Source: JBHEMK01 sp046262635
GTDB taxonomy: Bacteria > Actinomycetota > Thermoleophilia > Gaiellales > Gaiellaceae
Direction of reading: 5' to 3'
Assembly: GCA_046262635.1 (NCBI GenBank)
Contig: JBHEMK010000116.1
Span: forward strand, 1 to 32,507
DNA: 32,507 bases
A program made the translations under genes and the position numbers. The stretch's first letter is position 1. Each line of letters starts with the position of its first letter. Below, one piece after another: positions 9,130-16,628 of the stretch. The notes beneath the pieces are model-generated. The model ran no database searches and had not been told where the DNA came from. It saw only the letters and a list, made by a program, of their open reading frames with translations.

Positions 9130-9846
9130 GTGCCGATTCACGTCAGAGCGAATCCCGGCGACTACGCGGAGGCGTGCCTCCTGCCCGGCGACCCGCTCCG
9201 CGCCAAGTACATCGCGGAGACCTACCTCGAGAACGTCGTCCAGGGGAACTCCGAGCGCGGGATGCTCGGCTACACGGGGGAGTTCGAGGGCAAGCCGGTG
9301 TCCGTCCAGGCGACCGGGATGGGCTGCCCGTCAGCGGCGATCGTGATCGAGGAGCTCGTCCAGCTCGGCGCCACCAAGCTGATGCGCGTCGGCACCTGCG
9401 GCGGCCTGCAACCACACCACCAGCTCGGCGACCTGATCGTGGCGCTGACGTCGGTGCCGCAGGACGGCACGGTCAACACCTACGTCCGCGAGCCGCATTG
9501 CCCAACGGCGGACTGGGAGCTGATCCACGGATCGGTGCACGCAGCGAAGGAGCTCGGCCAGGCGATGCACGTCGGTCCGATCGTCTCGAGCGATGTCTTC
9601 TACAACCCGGACCCGGGCCAATACGACCGCTGGTCCGACCGCGGGATCCTCGCGGTCGAGATGGAGGCCGCGGTTCTCTTCACGATCGGCGCGCTGCGGA
9701 AGGTGCAGACGGGCTGCCTCCTCACGGTCTCCGACATCGTCGTCGAGGGGGAGTTCAGGCGGATCAGCGACGAAGAGCTGCGGGCGGCGGTCGACCGGAT
9801 GACGCGGGTCGCACTCCACACGGTCACGGCCGACGCGAAGCATTAG
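9130..9846 (+). CDS. deoD: Purine nucleoside phosphorylase, DeoD type
   Basis: The enzyme phosphorolyses purine (deoxy)nucleosides to free base and (deoxy)ribose 1-phosphate. The 238-residue protein matches the hexameric DeoD family along its length: LLPGDPLRAKYIAETYLE (18-34), RGMLGYTGEFEGKPVSV (43-59), MRVGTCGG (85-92), AVEMEAAVLFTIGAL (175-189), and TVSD with Asp202 aligning with E. coli Asp204. Arg210 or Arg211 probably replaces E. coli Arg217. The start is GTG at 9130. The frame is open further up but that extension has no family similarity, and the -10 seven bases before 9130 fixes the choice. Its TAG stop overlaps the apparent AUU start of the lipid kinase. With hpt in the same window it forms a purine-salvage theme. 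Confidence 0.94.
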   Translation: MPIHVRANPGDYAEACLLPGDPLRAKYIAETYLENVVQGNSERGMLGYTGEFEGKPVSVQATGMGCPSAAIVIEELVQLGATKLMRVGTCGGLQPHHQLGDLIVALTSVPQDGTVNTYVREPHCPTADWELIHGSVHAAKELGQAMHVGPIVSSDVFYNPDPGQYDRWSDRGILAVEMEAAVLFTIGALRKVQTGCLLTVSDIVVEGEFRRISDEELRAAVDRMTRVALHTVTADAKH

Positions 9847-10765
9847 CCCCAAGAAGGTCGTCTTTCTCGTCAACCCTGCCTCCGACAACGGGGCGACCGG
9901 CCGCCGTTGGGCCGAGACAGCCCATGCGGCCGCGGCAGCCGGGCTGACCGGGGACACCCTCTTCTCCGAGGGACCGGGTGAGCTCGGGCCGCTCGCCCGC
10001 GGGGCGGCTGAGAACGGGGCGAACCTGCTCGTCGTGGTCGGCGGAGACGGCTCGGTCAACGAGGTGGCGAACGGGGTCGCGGGCCGCGAGGACGTCGAGG
10101 TGGCCGTGATCGCGCGCGGCACGGGCAGGGATTTCGTCCGCACCTACGGCATCCCCCGCGACGTCGCCGGCGCGGTCGCAATCGCGCTGCGGGGACAGAC
10201 GCGCGCGATTGACCTCGGCCGAGTCGCCTATCGGGCCTGGGCGGGCGGCGAGGCGGAGGCCTGGTTCGCGAACATCGCCTCGACCGGGATGAGCGGCGCG
10301 ATTGCGCAGCGCGCGAACGAGACGACGAAGGCGCTCGGTGGCAGAGTCTCGTACCTGTGGGCCACCCTCGCCGTCTTCGCCGGCTGGCAGGCGGACGAGC
10401 TGCGCGTCTCGGTCGACCACGAGATCCGCAGCGGCAGGATGCACGACGTCGTGGTGGCGAACGGCCGCTACTTCGGCGGCGGGATGATGATCTGCCCCGA
10501 GGCGAGTCCGGACGACGGTCAGTTCGACGTGCTGCTGCTCGGAAACCTGACCAAGCGCGACCTATTGCTGACGCTGCCGAAGACCTACCGAGGGACGCAC
10601 CTGCCGCATCCGAAGGCAGAGCTCCTGCGCGGCTCGACGGTAACCGTGGACGCCGACGAGCCCGTTCCGATCGAGCTCGACGGCGAGCAGCCGGGGACGA
10701 CCCCGGTCCGTTTTGACCTCGTCCGGCGAGCCCTGCGAGTGCGGGTGCCTCTCCCGAGCCGCTAG
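9842..10765 (+). CDS. Diacylglycerol/lipid kinase family protein (probable AUU start)
   Basis: This DagK/YegS-like kinase (307 residues) phosphorylates a lipid hydroxyl using ATP. The N-terminus KKVVFLVNPASDNGATGR is the family's first strand and loop. LLVVVGGDGSVNEVANGV carries the GGDGS nucleotide site. GTGRDFVRTYGIP, GGGMMICPEASPDDGQFDV and a C-terminal VPIELDGEQ segment complete the family pattern. The conserved N-terminus begins four codons after 9842, yet the frame has no ATG, GTG or TTG between the upstream TGA (9800-9802) and that motif. The only plausible initiator is ATT at 9842-9844, which overlaps the deoD stop as ATTAG. A first GTG at 10034 would delete the whole N-terminal motif. 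The gene ends on a CTAG shared with the convergent gene. Confidence 0.88.
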   Translation: MSPKKVVFLVNPASDNGATGRRWAETAHAAAAAGLTGDTLFSEGPGELGPLARGAAENGANLLVVVGGDGSVNEVANGVAGREDVEVAVIARGTGRDFVRTYGIPRDVAGAVAIALRGQTRAIDLGRVAYRAWAGGEAEAWFANIASTGMSGAIAQRANETTKALGGRVSYLWATLAVFAGWQADELRVSVDHEIRSGRMHDVVVANGRYFGGGMMICPEASPDDGQFDVLLLGNLTKRDLLLTLPKTYRGTHLPHPKAELLRGSTVTVDADEPVPIELDGEQPGTTPVRFDLVRRALRVRVPLPSR

Positions 10766-11079
10766 CTCGGTCCCGTCTTCCGGGCCGCGCCGCCGGTGCT
10801 CTTGGTCTCGGTCGTCCTCGGCCCCGACGTGGTGCTCCGGGCCGGCACGCTGGACGACGCCGTGGAGAGCCCGTCGACCTTCCGCTCGAGCTCGGCGACC
10901 CGCTGCTCGAGGCCCTCGAGCCCGCGGACGCGCTTCTGCAGCTCGTCCACGCGATCCCTCATCGCGTTGGCGGCGCCCAGGAAGCGGTCGGCTCCGGGCA
11001 CATCCGAGAGCTGGCGTATTGCCGCCTCGCCTGCGTCGGCCAGGCGGGAGAGCAAGTCCTTCTGGGATCCACGAGCCAT
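10762..11079 (-). CDS. Coiled-coil protein of unknown function, 105 residues
   Basis: I do not recognise a named family. The ATG at 11077-11079 is preceded by a strong GAGGAGG ribosome-binding site, one of the few clear ones in the window. Residues 1-40 look helical (QKDLLSRLADAGEAAIRQL). Residues 48-75 form a heptad-like coiled coil (MRDRVDELQKRVRGLEGLEQRVAELERKV). Residues 80-105 are a Ser/Thr/Lys-rich disordered tail. A phasin-like or other scaffold role is conceivable but unsupported. The gene is convergent with the lipid kinase and shares its last four bases: the palindrome CTAG provides the TAG stop on both strands. Confidence 0.75.
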   Translation of the reverse strand: MARGSQKDLLSRLADAGEAAIRQLSDVPGADRFLGAANAMRDRVDELQKRVRGLEGLEQRVAELERKVDGLSTASSSVPARSTTSGPRTTETKSTGGAARKTGPS

Positions 11080-11131
11080 TGCGTCCTCCTCGGGTGGGTG
11101 GTCCTGACGATACTCCGTTCCGCACTGGAGC

Positions 11132-12613
11132 TCACGGCCGGGCGCGCTGCCGCGCGTCGCGGACGATGACGACCGTGTACTCCAGCCGGTAGCAGCCGCC
11201 CTGGTTCGAGCGCGGGCAGGTCGACGGCGGGTCGAGCCCGCCCTCGCTGCGGTGGAAGCCCGGCGCGGGGTTGCGCACGACGATGAGGCCAGGCATGTCA
11301 TCGCCGGAGACGTTCCCGAACTCGCCGCTCGCCGGGCAGGGAGCCATCGGCACCCTCGGGTCGTCGAACGTGACCAGGCCAAAGTCGCACTCGTGCGGCC
11401 AGATGAGCAGTCGCCACACCACGCCGGCCCGCACGTAGAGGTTCTCCTCCCGTCGCAGCGCGAAGGAGCTGGCGTCGCGTGCACGGAAGAGCTCTGGCCA
11501 GAGACTCCACCGTTCGGCGACGTCGGCGTAGATCCGCCACTCGCCGGGTGACTTCGCGATCTGGCCGGCCAGCGTCGACTCCGCGCCGCCGCTCGGATCC
11601 ATCGCCCGCTGCACGACTAGCCGGTCGAAGCGGACACGCAGGTGGACGGGGAGCGCCTCCGGCCGGACCGGGCTCCAGCCAAGGAAGATCTGTTCCGCGA
11701 GCACGAGCCGCCGCCCCGCCCTGGCAACGAGGTGGAAGCGCAGCCGCGCATGCCCGGGCTCGAGGGTGGGCTGCTCAACCGCGATTGTCGAACCCCGGTT
11801 CACCACCCTGGCCACGAGCCGCTTCGCGCCGGCCGGCCTTGGCGGCGCAGGCAGGATCAGGTCATAGTCGCCGCTGACGTCGAGCCACCGGGGCGGCTCG
11901 GTCGTCAGGCACGCTTTAAAGGCGACGCGATCCCCCTTCGTCAAGTGGCCGCACTCGGCGAGCACCCCTGCGGGCGTCGCGTCCGTCGAAATGTAGAGAT
12001 CGCCCTCCGACTCGCCCCATGGGCTGACAGAGGAGTCGGTCCGAGCGAGCCAGATCGCGCGGTAGGGGTGCAGCTCGGTGCGTTCGCCGCCCGGGTCCCA
12101 ATGACCGCAGTCCCAGACCCACGAGCCGAGCACCTTGATCCGATCGCCGGGCTGTCCCCACGCGAACACGGGCAGCGACTCGGTCTCACGCTCGATGTGC
12201 ACGCGGTTCGTCTCCTGCCCCACGCCCTCGAAGTTGCCGCTCTTCGACGCGGGATCACCGCCGAGCAGGCCGCTGTAGGCGGGGCCGGGGAGAACGTTGA
12301 CGTTCACGTCGAACGAATGGTGCGTCGTCGGGTCGTCGCCACCTGAGGGGTGCGCGGCCTCGGCGGAGTTGCCGTTCGCGTTCACAGTCCCCAGGAGCCA
12401 CTGGGGCGGCGGCGCCGGACCGGAGGCCCGGTAGTCGCGGTCGTCGACGTAGGCCCATCCGGGAGCCTCGCGCGCGAACTGCGCCTGACGGCTCCGCGCG
12501 CAGCCGTCCGCCAGCGCCTCCGTGTGCGGGTCGGGGCGCACCACGGCCCAGGCGAGCGCCCCCGCGCCCGCGAGCGCGACGACTGCTGCACTCAGGAGCA
12601 GGCGACGCCTCAC
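11132..12613 (-). CDS. Membrane-anchored or secreted protein of unknown function, 493 residues
   Basis: I do not recognise the family. From the GTG at 12611-12613 the protein begins with three Arg residues and a hydrophobic segment (about 5-25), a signal peptide or N-terminal anchor. A large extracytoplasmic region follows, rich in Trp, Pro and Cys. Notable stretches are LLGSWVWDCGHWDPGGERTE-like sequence near the middle, LAECGHLTKGDRVAFKACL, and a C-terminal part with several Cys residues (CPASGEF, STCPRSNQGGCYRLEYTVV), suggesting disulfides. The frame is open for 125 more codons upstream; a GTG near 12788 would add about 58 residues containing a CVAC motif, but third-position G/C there is lower. 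A CATCAT hexamer six bases before 12613 weakly supports the shorter start. Confidence 0.7.
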   Translation of the reverse strand: MRRRLLLSAAVVALAGAGALAWAVVRPDPHTEALADGCARSRQAQFAREAPGWAYVDDRDYRASGPAPPPQWLLGTVNANGNSAEAAHPSGGDDPTTHHSFDVNVNVLPGPAYSGLLGGDPASKSGNFEGVGQETNRVHIERETESLPVFAWGQPGDRIKVLGSWVWDCGHWDPGGERTELHPYRAIWLARTDSSVSPWGESEGDLYISTDATPAGVLAECGHLTKGDRVAFKACLTTEPPRWLDVSGDYDLILPAPPRPAGAKRLVARVVNRGSTIAVEQPTLEPGHARLRFHLVARAGRRLVLAEQIFLGWSPVRPEALPVHLRVRFDRLVVQRAMDPSGGAESTLAGQIAKSPGEWRIYADVAERWSLWPELFRARDASSFALRREENLYVRAGVVWRLLIWPHECDFGLVTFDDPRVPMAPCPASGEFGNVSGDDMPGLIVVRNPAPGFHRSEGGLDPPSTCPRSNQGGCYRLEYTVVIVRDARQRARP

Positions 12614-12946
12614 GCGTCGATGATGACAGGGTGCCCCCGCACGCCGACGCAAATCGGTGCGGAGCGCCGGGTCGCCACGCGGATGCAGCGATTCGATCAC
12701 GCGTTGACGATCGACCACGTCTTGTGCGTCCTGCCGATCGGCGATCGAGCCGCACGCGACGCAGACAAACGGCGAGAGTTCGTTCACGCTGCTGCGGCCG
12801 AGGCGGCAAAAAGCGGCGGCTGGCGCCGAAGGCGCCCGTCGGCCAGTGTGCGGAGGCCGGGGGTGGAGGCCGCGAGGCGACCCTGGGTCAGGCCGACAGG
12901 CCCAACGACAACTACACCGGATGTCAACGAAATCGTAATCAGGTTC
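12614..12946. other. Intergenic stretch upstream of the ECF-type promoter
   Basis: No gene is assigned here. The minus strand is open in frame with the 493-residue protein but with weaker codon bias. A hairpin GGCGCC-GAA-GGCGCC lies at 12822-12836; read on the minus strand it is followed after about nine bases by TTTTT, a poor terminator. From about 12905 the DNA becomes more A/T-rich, as expected next to a promoter. Confidence 0.4.
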
Positions 12947-12971
12947 GGAACTTTCCGCTCGAGTCTCCGTC
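12947..12971 (+). promoter_or_regulatory. ECF sigma factor-type promoter
   Basis: GGAAC (12947-12951), exactly 16 bases, then CGTC (12968-12971), in a locally A/T-richer segment. AAC-N16-CGTC is a recurring pattern for extracytoplasmic-function sigma factors. Transcription would start near 12978, about a dozen bases before the ATG at 12991. Which sigma factor reads it is unknown; none is encoded in the window. Confidence 0.5.
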
Positions 12972-12990
12972 TTACTACGGTGAGACACCG

Positions 12991-13158
12991 ATGACAGATC
13001 AGATCAAGCATCGCGACAAGATCCATCGACACCGGCCCGTCGTCACCCGTGTGCTCGGTCAGCGGGCCGGCGTGCCCTACGAGCTCGAGAAACGCCTCTG
13101 CGTGTTGTGCGGCCGTGAGCTCGAGCTACGGCCGCTGAGACGCGCGTCAGCCGCCTAG
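12991..13158 (+). CDS. Small CxxC protein, 55 residues
   Basis: I do not recognise a named family. The ATG at 12991 opens a 55-residue, strongly basic protein. Residues 5-20 are rich in His, Lys and Arg (IKHRDKIHRHRPVVTR). Residues 37-41 are CVLCG, a single CxxC knuckle, followed by RELELRPLRRASAA. One CxxC and several His residues could form a zinc site, possibly across a dimer, or a redox pair. The short leader and the ECF-type promoter just upstream suggest stress-induced expression. The start was chosen because it is the first ATG after that promoter; the same frame is open upstream but unlike coding sequence. Confidence 0.6.
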   Translation: MTDQIKHRDKIHRHRPVVTRVLGQRAGVPYELEKRLCVLCGRELELRPLRRASAA

Positions 13159-13439
13159 CGCCGCGGGCTCCTCCGGCACCGCGGGACTTCGCGGTGACAT
13201 CGGCCCGAGCCTGAAGGGGCTGGCCCGAGACCGCGAGCCGAGATGCGCGTTTGGCACGCCGAGCCCGCGACGACGGCCGTCGGTTCGCCGAGGACACGAC
13301 GCTGCGATCGGCCCGCCCTGCGGCGCGCCCGTCGACGCAGGCGGCGCCGAGAATGTGCGCAGTCGTCGGCACGCCGACAGCCAAGGCCCCCGGGGCGCAG
13401 CCGATCAGTGCGTCCGTGCGCCGGTACCCTTGGCGTGGC
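13159..13439. other. Intergenic region before the BNR-repeat gene
   Basis: 281 bases with open frames on both strands but no recognisable product. The only signal is TACCCT at 13425-13430, a TANNNT -10 nine bases before the GTG at 13440, implying a leader of only a few bases. Confidence 0.4.
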
Positions 13440-14948
13440 GTGGTGCTCCGGGTCCTCCTCGTCCTCGCTCTCTCCGCCGCGCTCGCGGACCCGGCGGCAG
13501 CGGCGACAATCCGAGGCAGCGCCCGCGCCGAACTGCTGCTCGGCACCGACTCGGCCGACCGGCTCCTGGCCGGCGGCGGCAACGACCGGATCATGGCGGC
13601 GTTTGGCGGGATCGACCGGCTGACCTGCGGTGGCGGGCGCGACCTCGCCGTCGCGGACCTCGCCGACGTGGTGCCGCCGGACTGCGAGACCGTTGTGCGC
13701 CGTCTCTCCCTCGACGGGTTCACGAACCCGCAGGCCCAGCACGAGACGGCAGTCGAACCCGACAGCGCGGCGTGGGGGAGCTCGGTGGTCGCGGTCTTCC
13801 AGGTCGGTCGCTTCGTCAACGGCGCGTCCGTTGCGACCGCCTTTGCGGTCTCGCGCGACGCAGGTCGCACCTGGAGGCGAGGTCTGCTCCCGCAGCTCAG
13901 CTCGGGAACCTCGCCGCCCGGCCCGGCCGACCGCGTGTCGGACCCGAGCATCGCCTACGACGCGGTCCACGGCGTGTGGATCTCGACCTCGCTCGCAGTC
14001 ACGGGGTCGACCGTTGCGATCGCCGCGAGCCGCTCAACCGACGGGCTCGAATGGGACGCTCCGGTCGAGATCACACCAGGGCCCGCGGTCGACAAGGAGT
14101 GGGTCGCCTGCGACAACGGCCGGGCCAGCCCGTTCCGCGGCCACTGTTACGCCGTCTACAGCGATGACGCGGGGCAACGGCTGCTGAGCCAGGTCTCCAC
14201 GGACGGCGGGCTGACATGGGCGCCGCCGGTACGGGTGACTGCAGACCTGATCGGGGCGCAACCCGTGATCCGACCGGACGGGACACTCGTCGTGATCGCC
14301 GCCGATCTCGGCGACCGGACGGGCACGATGATCGCCGTGCCCTCGACCGACGGCGGCGCGAGCTTCGGCCAGGCCATACGCGTCGGCGACATCCGCTGGA
14401 ACCGCCCCGAGCGGATGCGCGCGGCACCGCTGCCGTCTGCCGCGGTCGATCCCGCCGGAACGATCACCGTCGCGTGGCAGGACTGCCGCTTTCGAGCCAA
14501 CTGCGCGGTGAACGACATTGTCGTCTCGAGCTCGTCAGACGTGGCGACCTGGTCGGCGCCGGTACGCGTGGCGGTGGACGGGGTCGGGTCCGTCGTTGAT
14601 CATTTCATCCCCGGCCTCGATGCCGATCCACGCGTGCCCGGACGGCTTGGGCTCGTCTACGCCTTCTTCGAGCCGGGCTCATGCGGACGCGGGACGTGCC
14701 GGCTGGAGACGGGGTTCACGATGTCCCGCGACAGCGGCGCTACCTGGAGCCCGCACACTCGCCTCGACGCGGAATCGTTCCCGACCGCATGGATTCCGCG
14801 CACCGACAGCGGCCAGATGATCGGCGACTACTCCTCGACCTCGTTCGCCGGCAGCCGCGTCGTCCCGGTCTTCGCGCTCGCCGCAGCGCCGCTGGGCGGG
14901 CGCTTCCGCGAGGGGATCTTCGCCGCCTCGCTACCCGCCGGCCGCTAG
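13440..14948 (+). CDS. Secreted sialidase-like BNR/Asp-box repeat protein
   Basis: This is a 502-residue exported protein. Residues 1-22 are a signal peptide ending in an Ala run. Residues 24-80 (GTDSADRLLAGGGNDRI, then GGIDRLTCGGGRD) resemble hemolysin-type calcium-binding (RTX) nonapeptides in degenerate form. The rest has the spacing of a sialidase-type beta-propeller with Asp-boxes such as SRDAGRTW, STDGGLTW, STDGGASF and SRDSGATW, plus weaker copies at STDGLEW and SSSDVATW. The usual Arg triad of true sialidases cannot be assigned with confidence, so the catalytic function is open. The frame is open 63 codons further up, but the signal peptide fixes the start at one of two adjacent GTGs (13440 or 13443). 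Its 3' end overlaps the sirtuin gene by 18 bp. Confidence 0.82.
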   Translation: MVLRVLLVLALSAALADPAAAATIRGSARAELLLGTDSADRLLAGGGNDRIMAAFGGIDRLTCGGGRDLAVADLADVVPPDCETVVRRLSLDGFTNPQAQHETAVEPDSAAWGSSVVAVFQVGRFVNGASVATAFAVSRDAGRTWRRGLLPQLSSGTSPPGPADRVSDPSIAYDAVHGVWISTSLAVTGSTVAIAASRSTDGLEWDAPVEITPGPAVDKEWVACDNGRASPFRGHCYAVYSDDAGQRLLSQVSTDGGLTWAPPVRVTADLIGAQPVIRPDGTLVVIAADLGDRTGTMIAVPSTDGGASFGQAIRVGDIRWNRPERMRAAPLPSAAVDPAGTITVAWQDCRFRANCAVNDIVVSSSSDVATWSAPVRVAVDGVGSVVDHFIPGLDADPRVPGRLGLVYAFFEPGSCGRGTCRLETGFTMSRDSGATWSPHTRLDAESFPTAWIPRTDSGQMIGDYSSTSFAGSRVVPVFALAAAPLGGRFREGIFAASLPAGR

Positions 14949-15668
14949 CGCGTCGGCGACTGCCCGGAGCGTTGCGCCTGCGTTCGCGTCGATCCTCATG
15001 TCGGCGCGCCGGTCGTAGGGCGTTGGGTCCCGGTTGACGATCGCGAGCCGGCTGCCGCCGGCGAGCGTCGCCTCCGGCAGCCCCGCGACGGGATAGACCT
15101 CGAGGGAGGAGCCGACGACGAGCAGCAGCCCGGCCGACTCGGCGAGCACGAAGGCTCGCTCGAGTGCCCGCTCCGGCAAGAGCTCACCGAAGAAGACGAC
15201 ATCCGGCCTGACCACTGCACCGCAGAGAGGGCAGGCCGGGATCGGCAGCAGCTCGAGCACCTGGGCAAGCTCGTAGCGGGCGCCGCACCCCGGGCAGCTC
15301 GACGTGCGAATCGACCCATGCACCTCCAAGATCTCGCGGGAGCCTGCCCGCGTGTGCAGCAGATCGATGTTCTGCGTCACCACCGCTTCGACGAGCCCAC
15401 GCTCCTCGAGCTCGGCGAGGGCGCGGTGCCCGTCGTTTGGCTCCGCCTCCGTGAGGGAATGGAGGCGCGGCCCGTAGAACTCCCAGACGCGGGCGGGGTC
15501 GGCTCGGAACGATTCGATCGAGCCGTAGTCGAGCGGGTCGAACTGTGCCCAAAGCCCGGCCGGCGAGCGGAAGTCGGGGATGCCGCTCTCGGTCGAGATG
15601 CCCGCGCCGGTCAGCACGACGCACGGCTGGCTCCCACGGAGCAGCTCTGAGAGCCCGGCAATGCTCAC
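14931..15668 (-). CDS. cobB: Sir2-family NAD-dependent protein deacylase
   Basis: Sirtuins remove acyl groups from protein lysines using NAD. The 245-residue protein has GAGISTESGIPDFRS (21-35), TQNIDLLH (98-105), catalytic His117 in EVHGS, four zinc cysteines (125, 128, 146, 149) and VVGSSLEVYPVAGLP (184-198). Tyr65 and Arg68 form a YxxR motif (VWEFYGPR). In SIRT5 and E. coli CobB this motif recognises succinyl and other acidic acyl groups, so desuccinylase activity is predicted. The start is GTG at 15666-15668. It overlaps the stop of the upstream coding remnant as GTGA, which suggests the two were once translated together. The frame is open further upstream but lacks sirtuin similarity. 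Confidence 0.93.
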   Translation of the reverse strand: MSIAGLSELLRGSQPCVVLTGAGISTESGIPDFRSPAGLWAQFDPLDYGSIESFRADPARVWEFYGPRLHSLTEAEPNDGHRALAELEERGLVEAVVTQNIDLLHTRAGSREILEVHGSIRTSSCPGCGARYELAQVLELLPIPACPLCGAVVRPDVVFFGELLPERALERAFVLAESAGLLLVVGSSLEVYPVAGLPEATLAGGSRLAIVNRDPTPYDRRADMRIDANAGATLRAVADALAAGG

Positions 15669-16060
15669 ACGCGGGGCAGCGCGACCTCTCGCACGGGCAC
15701 GAGCGCCGCCGGCCCGACGGCGAAAGCCGCCCGCACATCGCACATGGCGAACGTCGCGTCCGGGCGCCGGCCTCCCAGGCCGGCTTTCTCGGGACCGAGC
15801 CCGGCGCGGGCGTGACAAGCGTGGCTCGGCGCCGGCACGCGGCCACCGTACAGGACCACAGCGACCCCTCCTCGTCGAGCGCCACCGTGGCCGGGCGAGC
15901 GCCATGACCGCAGAGCTGATCGTCCCGCCTTCGCACCGAGGAGGCGCCTGCCGCGCCTCTGCCGGGAGTCCTCGGAGCGGGCAGCCGCGGACGATGCGGC
16001 TGGCCGTGCACCGCGTCTCGGTGCCGCCCCGCGGCAGGGCTTCGGGGGAGGTGACGAACC
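15665..16060 (-). pseudogene. Three-frame coding remnant upstream of the sirtuin gene
   Basis: No single frame here gives a sensible protein, yet codon bias (third-position G/C) moves through three minus-strand frames. It runs about 16050-15900 (VTSPEALPRGGTETRC, then RCEGGTISSAV), about 15900-15775 (ATVALDEEGSLWSCTV) and about 15775-15665 (DATFAMCDVRAAFAVG, then ALVPVREVALPRV). The breaks fit two single-base deletions. The last segment ends at a TGA that overlaps the sirtuin GTG as GTGA. The reconstructed product looks like a small beta-rich protein with a Cys pair near its N-terminus, faintly like the Zn-ribbon/OB-fold DUF35 family. That family guess is weak. Either a recent pseudogene or an assembly error could explain it. 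Confidence 0.35.
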
Positions 16061-16109
16061 CGTGGGCTCAGAGCAGATGCCCTTCACGTGAAGCTGCCAA
16101 AGTAGCGCC

Positions 16110-16628
16110 GTGCAGGGATACTCCTTTTCGACCCCGGTTCGCGTCCGTTTCGCGGAGACCGATGCGCAGGGCGTCGCCCACAATTCCTCCTACCTCGTCT
16201 GGTTCGAGGTCGCGCGCGTGGAGTATCTCCGCGTCTTCGCCGGCGGGTACCAGGCGCTTCGGGACCAGGGCCTGGAGGCGCTCGTGCTCGAGACGCATCT
16301 CCGGTACCTGCAGCCTGCCCGCTTCGACGACGCGCTCGTCGTGCACGCGCGCTGCGGCGACCTGCGCGGCGCGCGGTTTCGCTTCGACTATGCGATTGAT
16401 CGCGAGGGCGAGTTGATCGCGGTCGGATGGACCGCGCATGCGTGCGTCGCCCAGGACACCTTTCGGCCGACGCGAGTACCGGGGTGGCTGGCCGCCGCGA
16501 TCACTACGGCAGAGTCGTCGTCGCAGGTGTCGTCATCGCCGGCGTTGTCGTTGCAGGCGTCGTCATCGCCGGCGTCGTCGCAGGTGCCGTCGTCGCAGGT
16601 GTCGTCGTCGTCAGGGTCGTCGTCGTAG
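16110..16628 (+). CDS. Acyl-CoA thioesterase, 4HBT hotdog fold (YbgC/FadM-like) with Ser-rich tail
   Basis: The enzyme should hydrolyse an acyl-CoA to a free acid and CoA. Residues 5-130 are a single hotdog domain with VRFAETDAQGVAHNSSYLVW (12-31), where Asp18 is the catalytic aspartate of the 4HBT class, and LRYLQPARFDDALVV (64-78). Residues 135-172 are an unusual tail made almost only of Ser with Gln, Val, Pro and Ala. It is encoded by the simple repeat that also encodes the C-terminal tail of the VanW protein on the other strand. The two genes overlap by 125 bp, and without a stop before 16626 this tail is unavoidable. The start is GTG at 16110; no strong ribosome-binding site is visible. 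Confidence 0.87.
   Translation: MQGYSFSTPVRVRFAETDAQGVAHNSSYLVWFEVARVEYLRVFAGGYQALRDQGLEALVLETHLRYLQPARFDDALVVHARCGDLRGARFRFDYAIDREGELIAVGWTAHACVAQDTFRPTRVPGWLAAAITTAESSSQVSSSPALSLQASSSPASSQVPSSQVSSSSGSSS

Noticed and set aside
10034..10765. Lipid kinase starting at GTG 10034
   Set aside because: This start removes the conserved LVNPASDNG strand and leaves the GGDGS motif at the very N-terminus. The frame upstream is open and protein-like to the deoD stop.
12822..12836. GGCGCC hairpin followed by TTTTT on the minus strand as an intrinsic terminator
   Set aside because: The T run starts about nine bases after a short 6-bp stem, and no minus-strand gene ends just upstream of it.
12614..12988. 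Treating the whole minus-strand frame 11132-12988 as one 618-residue protein
   Set aside because: The first 125 codons have weaker codon bias and would place about 100 residues before a clear signal anchor. The GTG at 12613 gives a normal exported-protein start.
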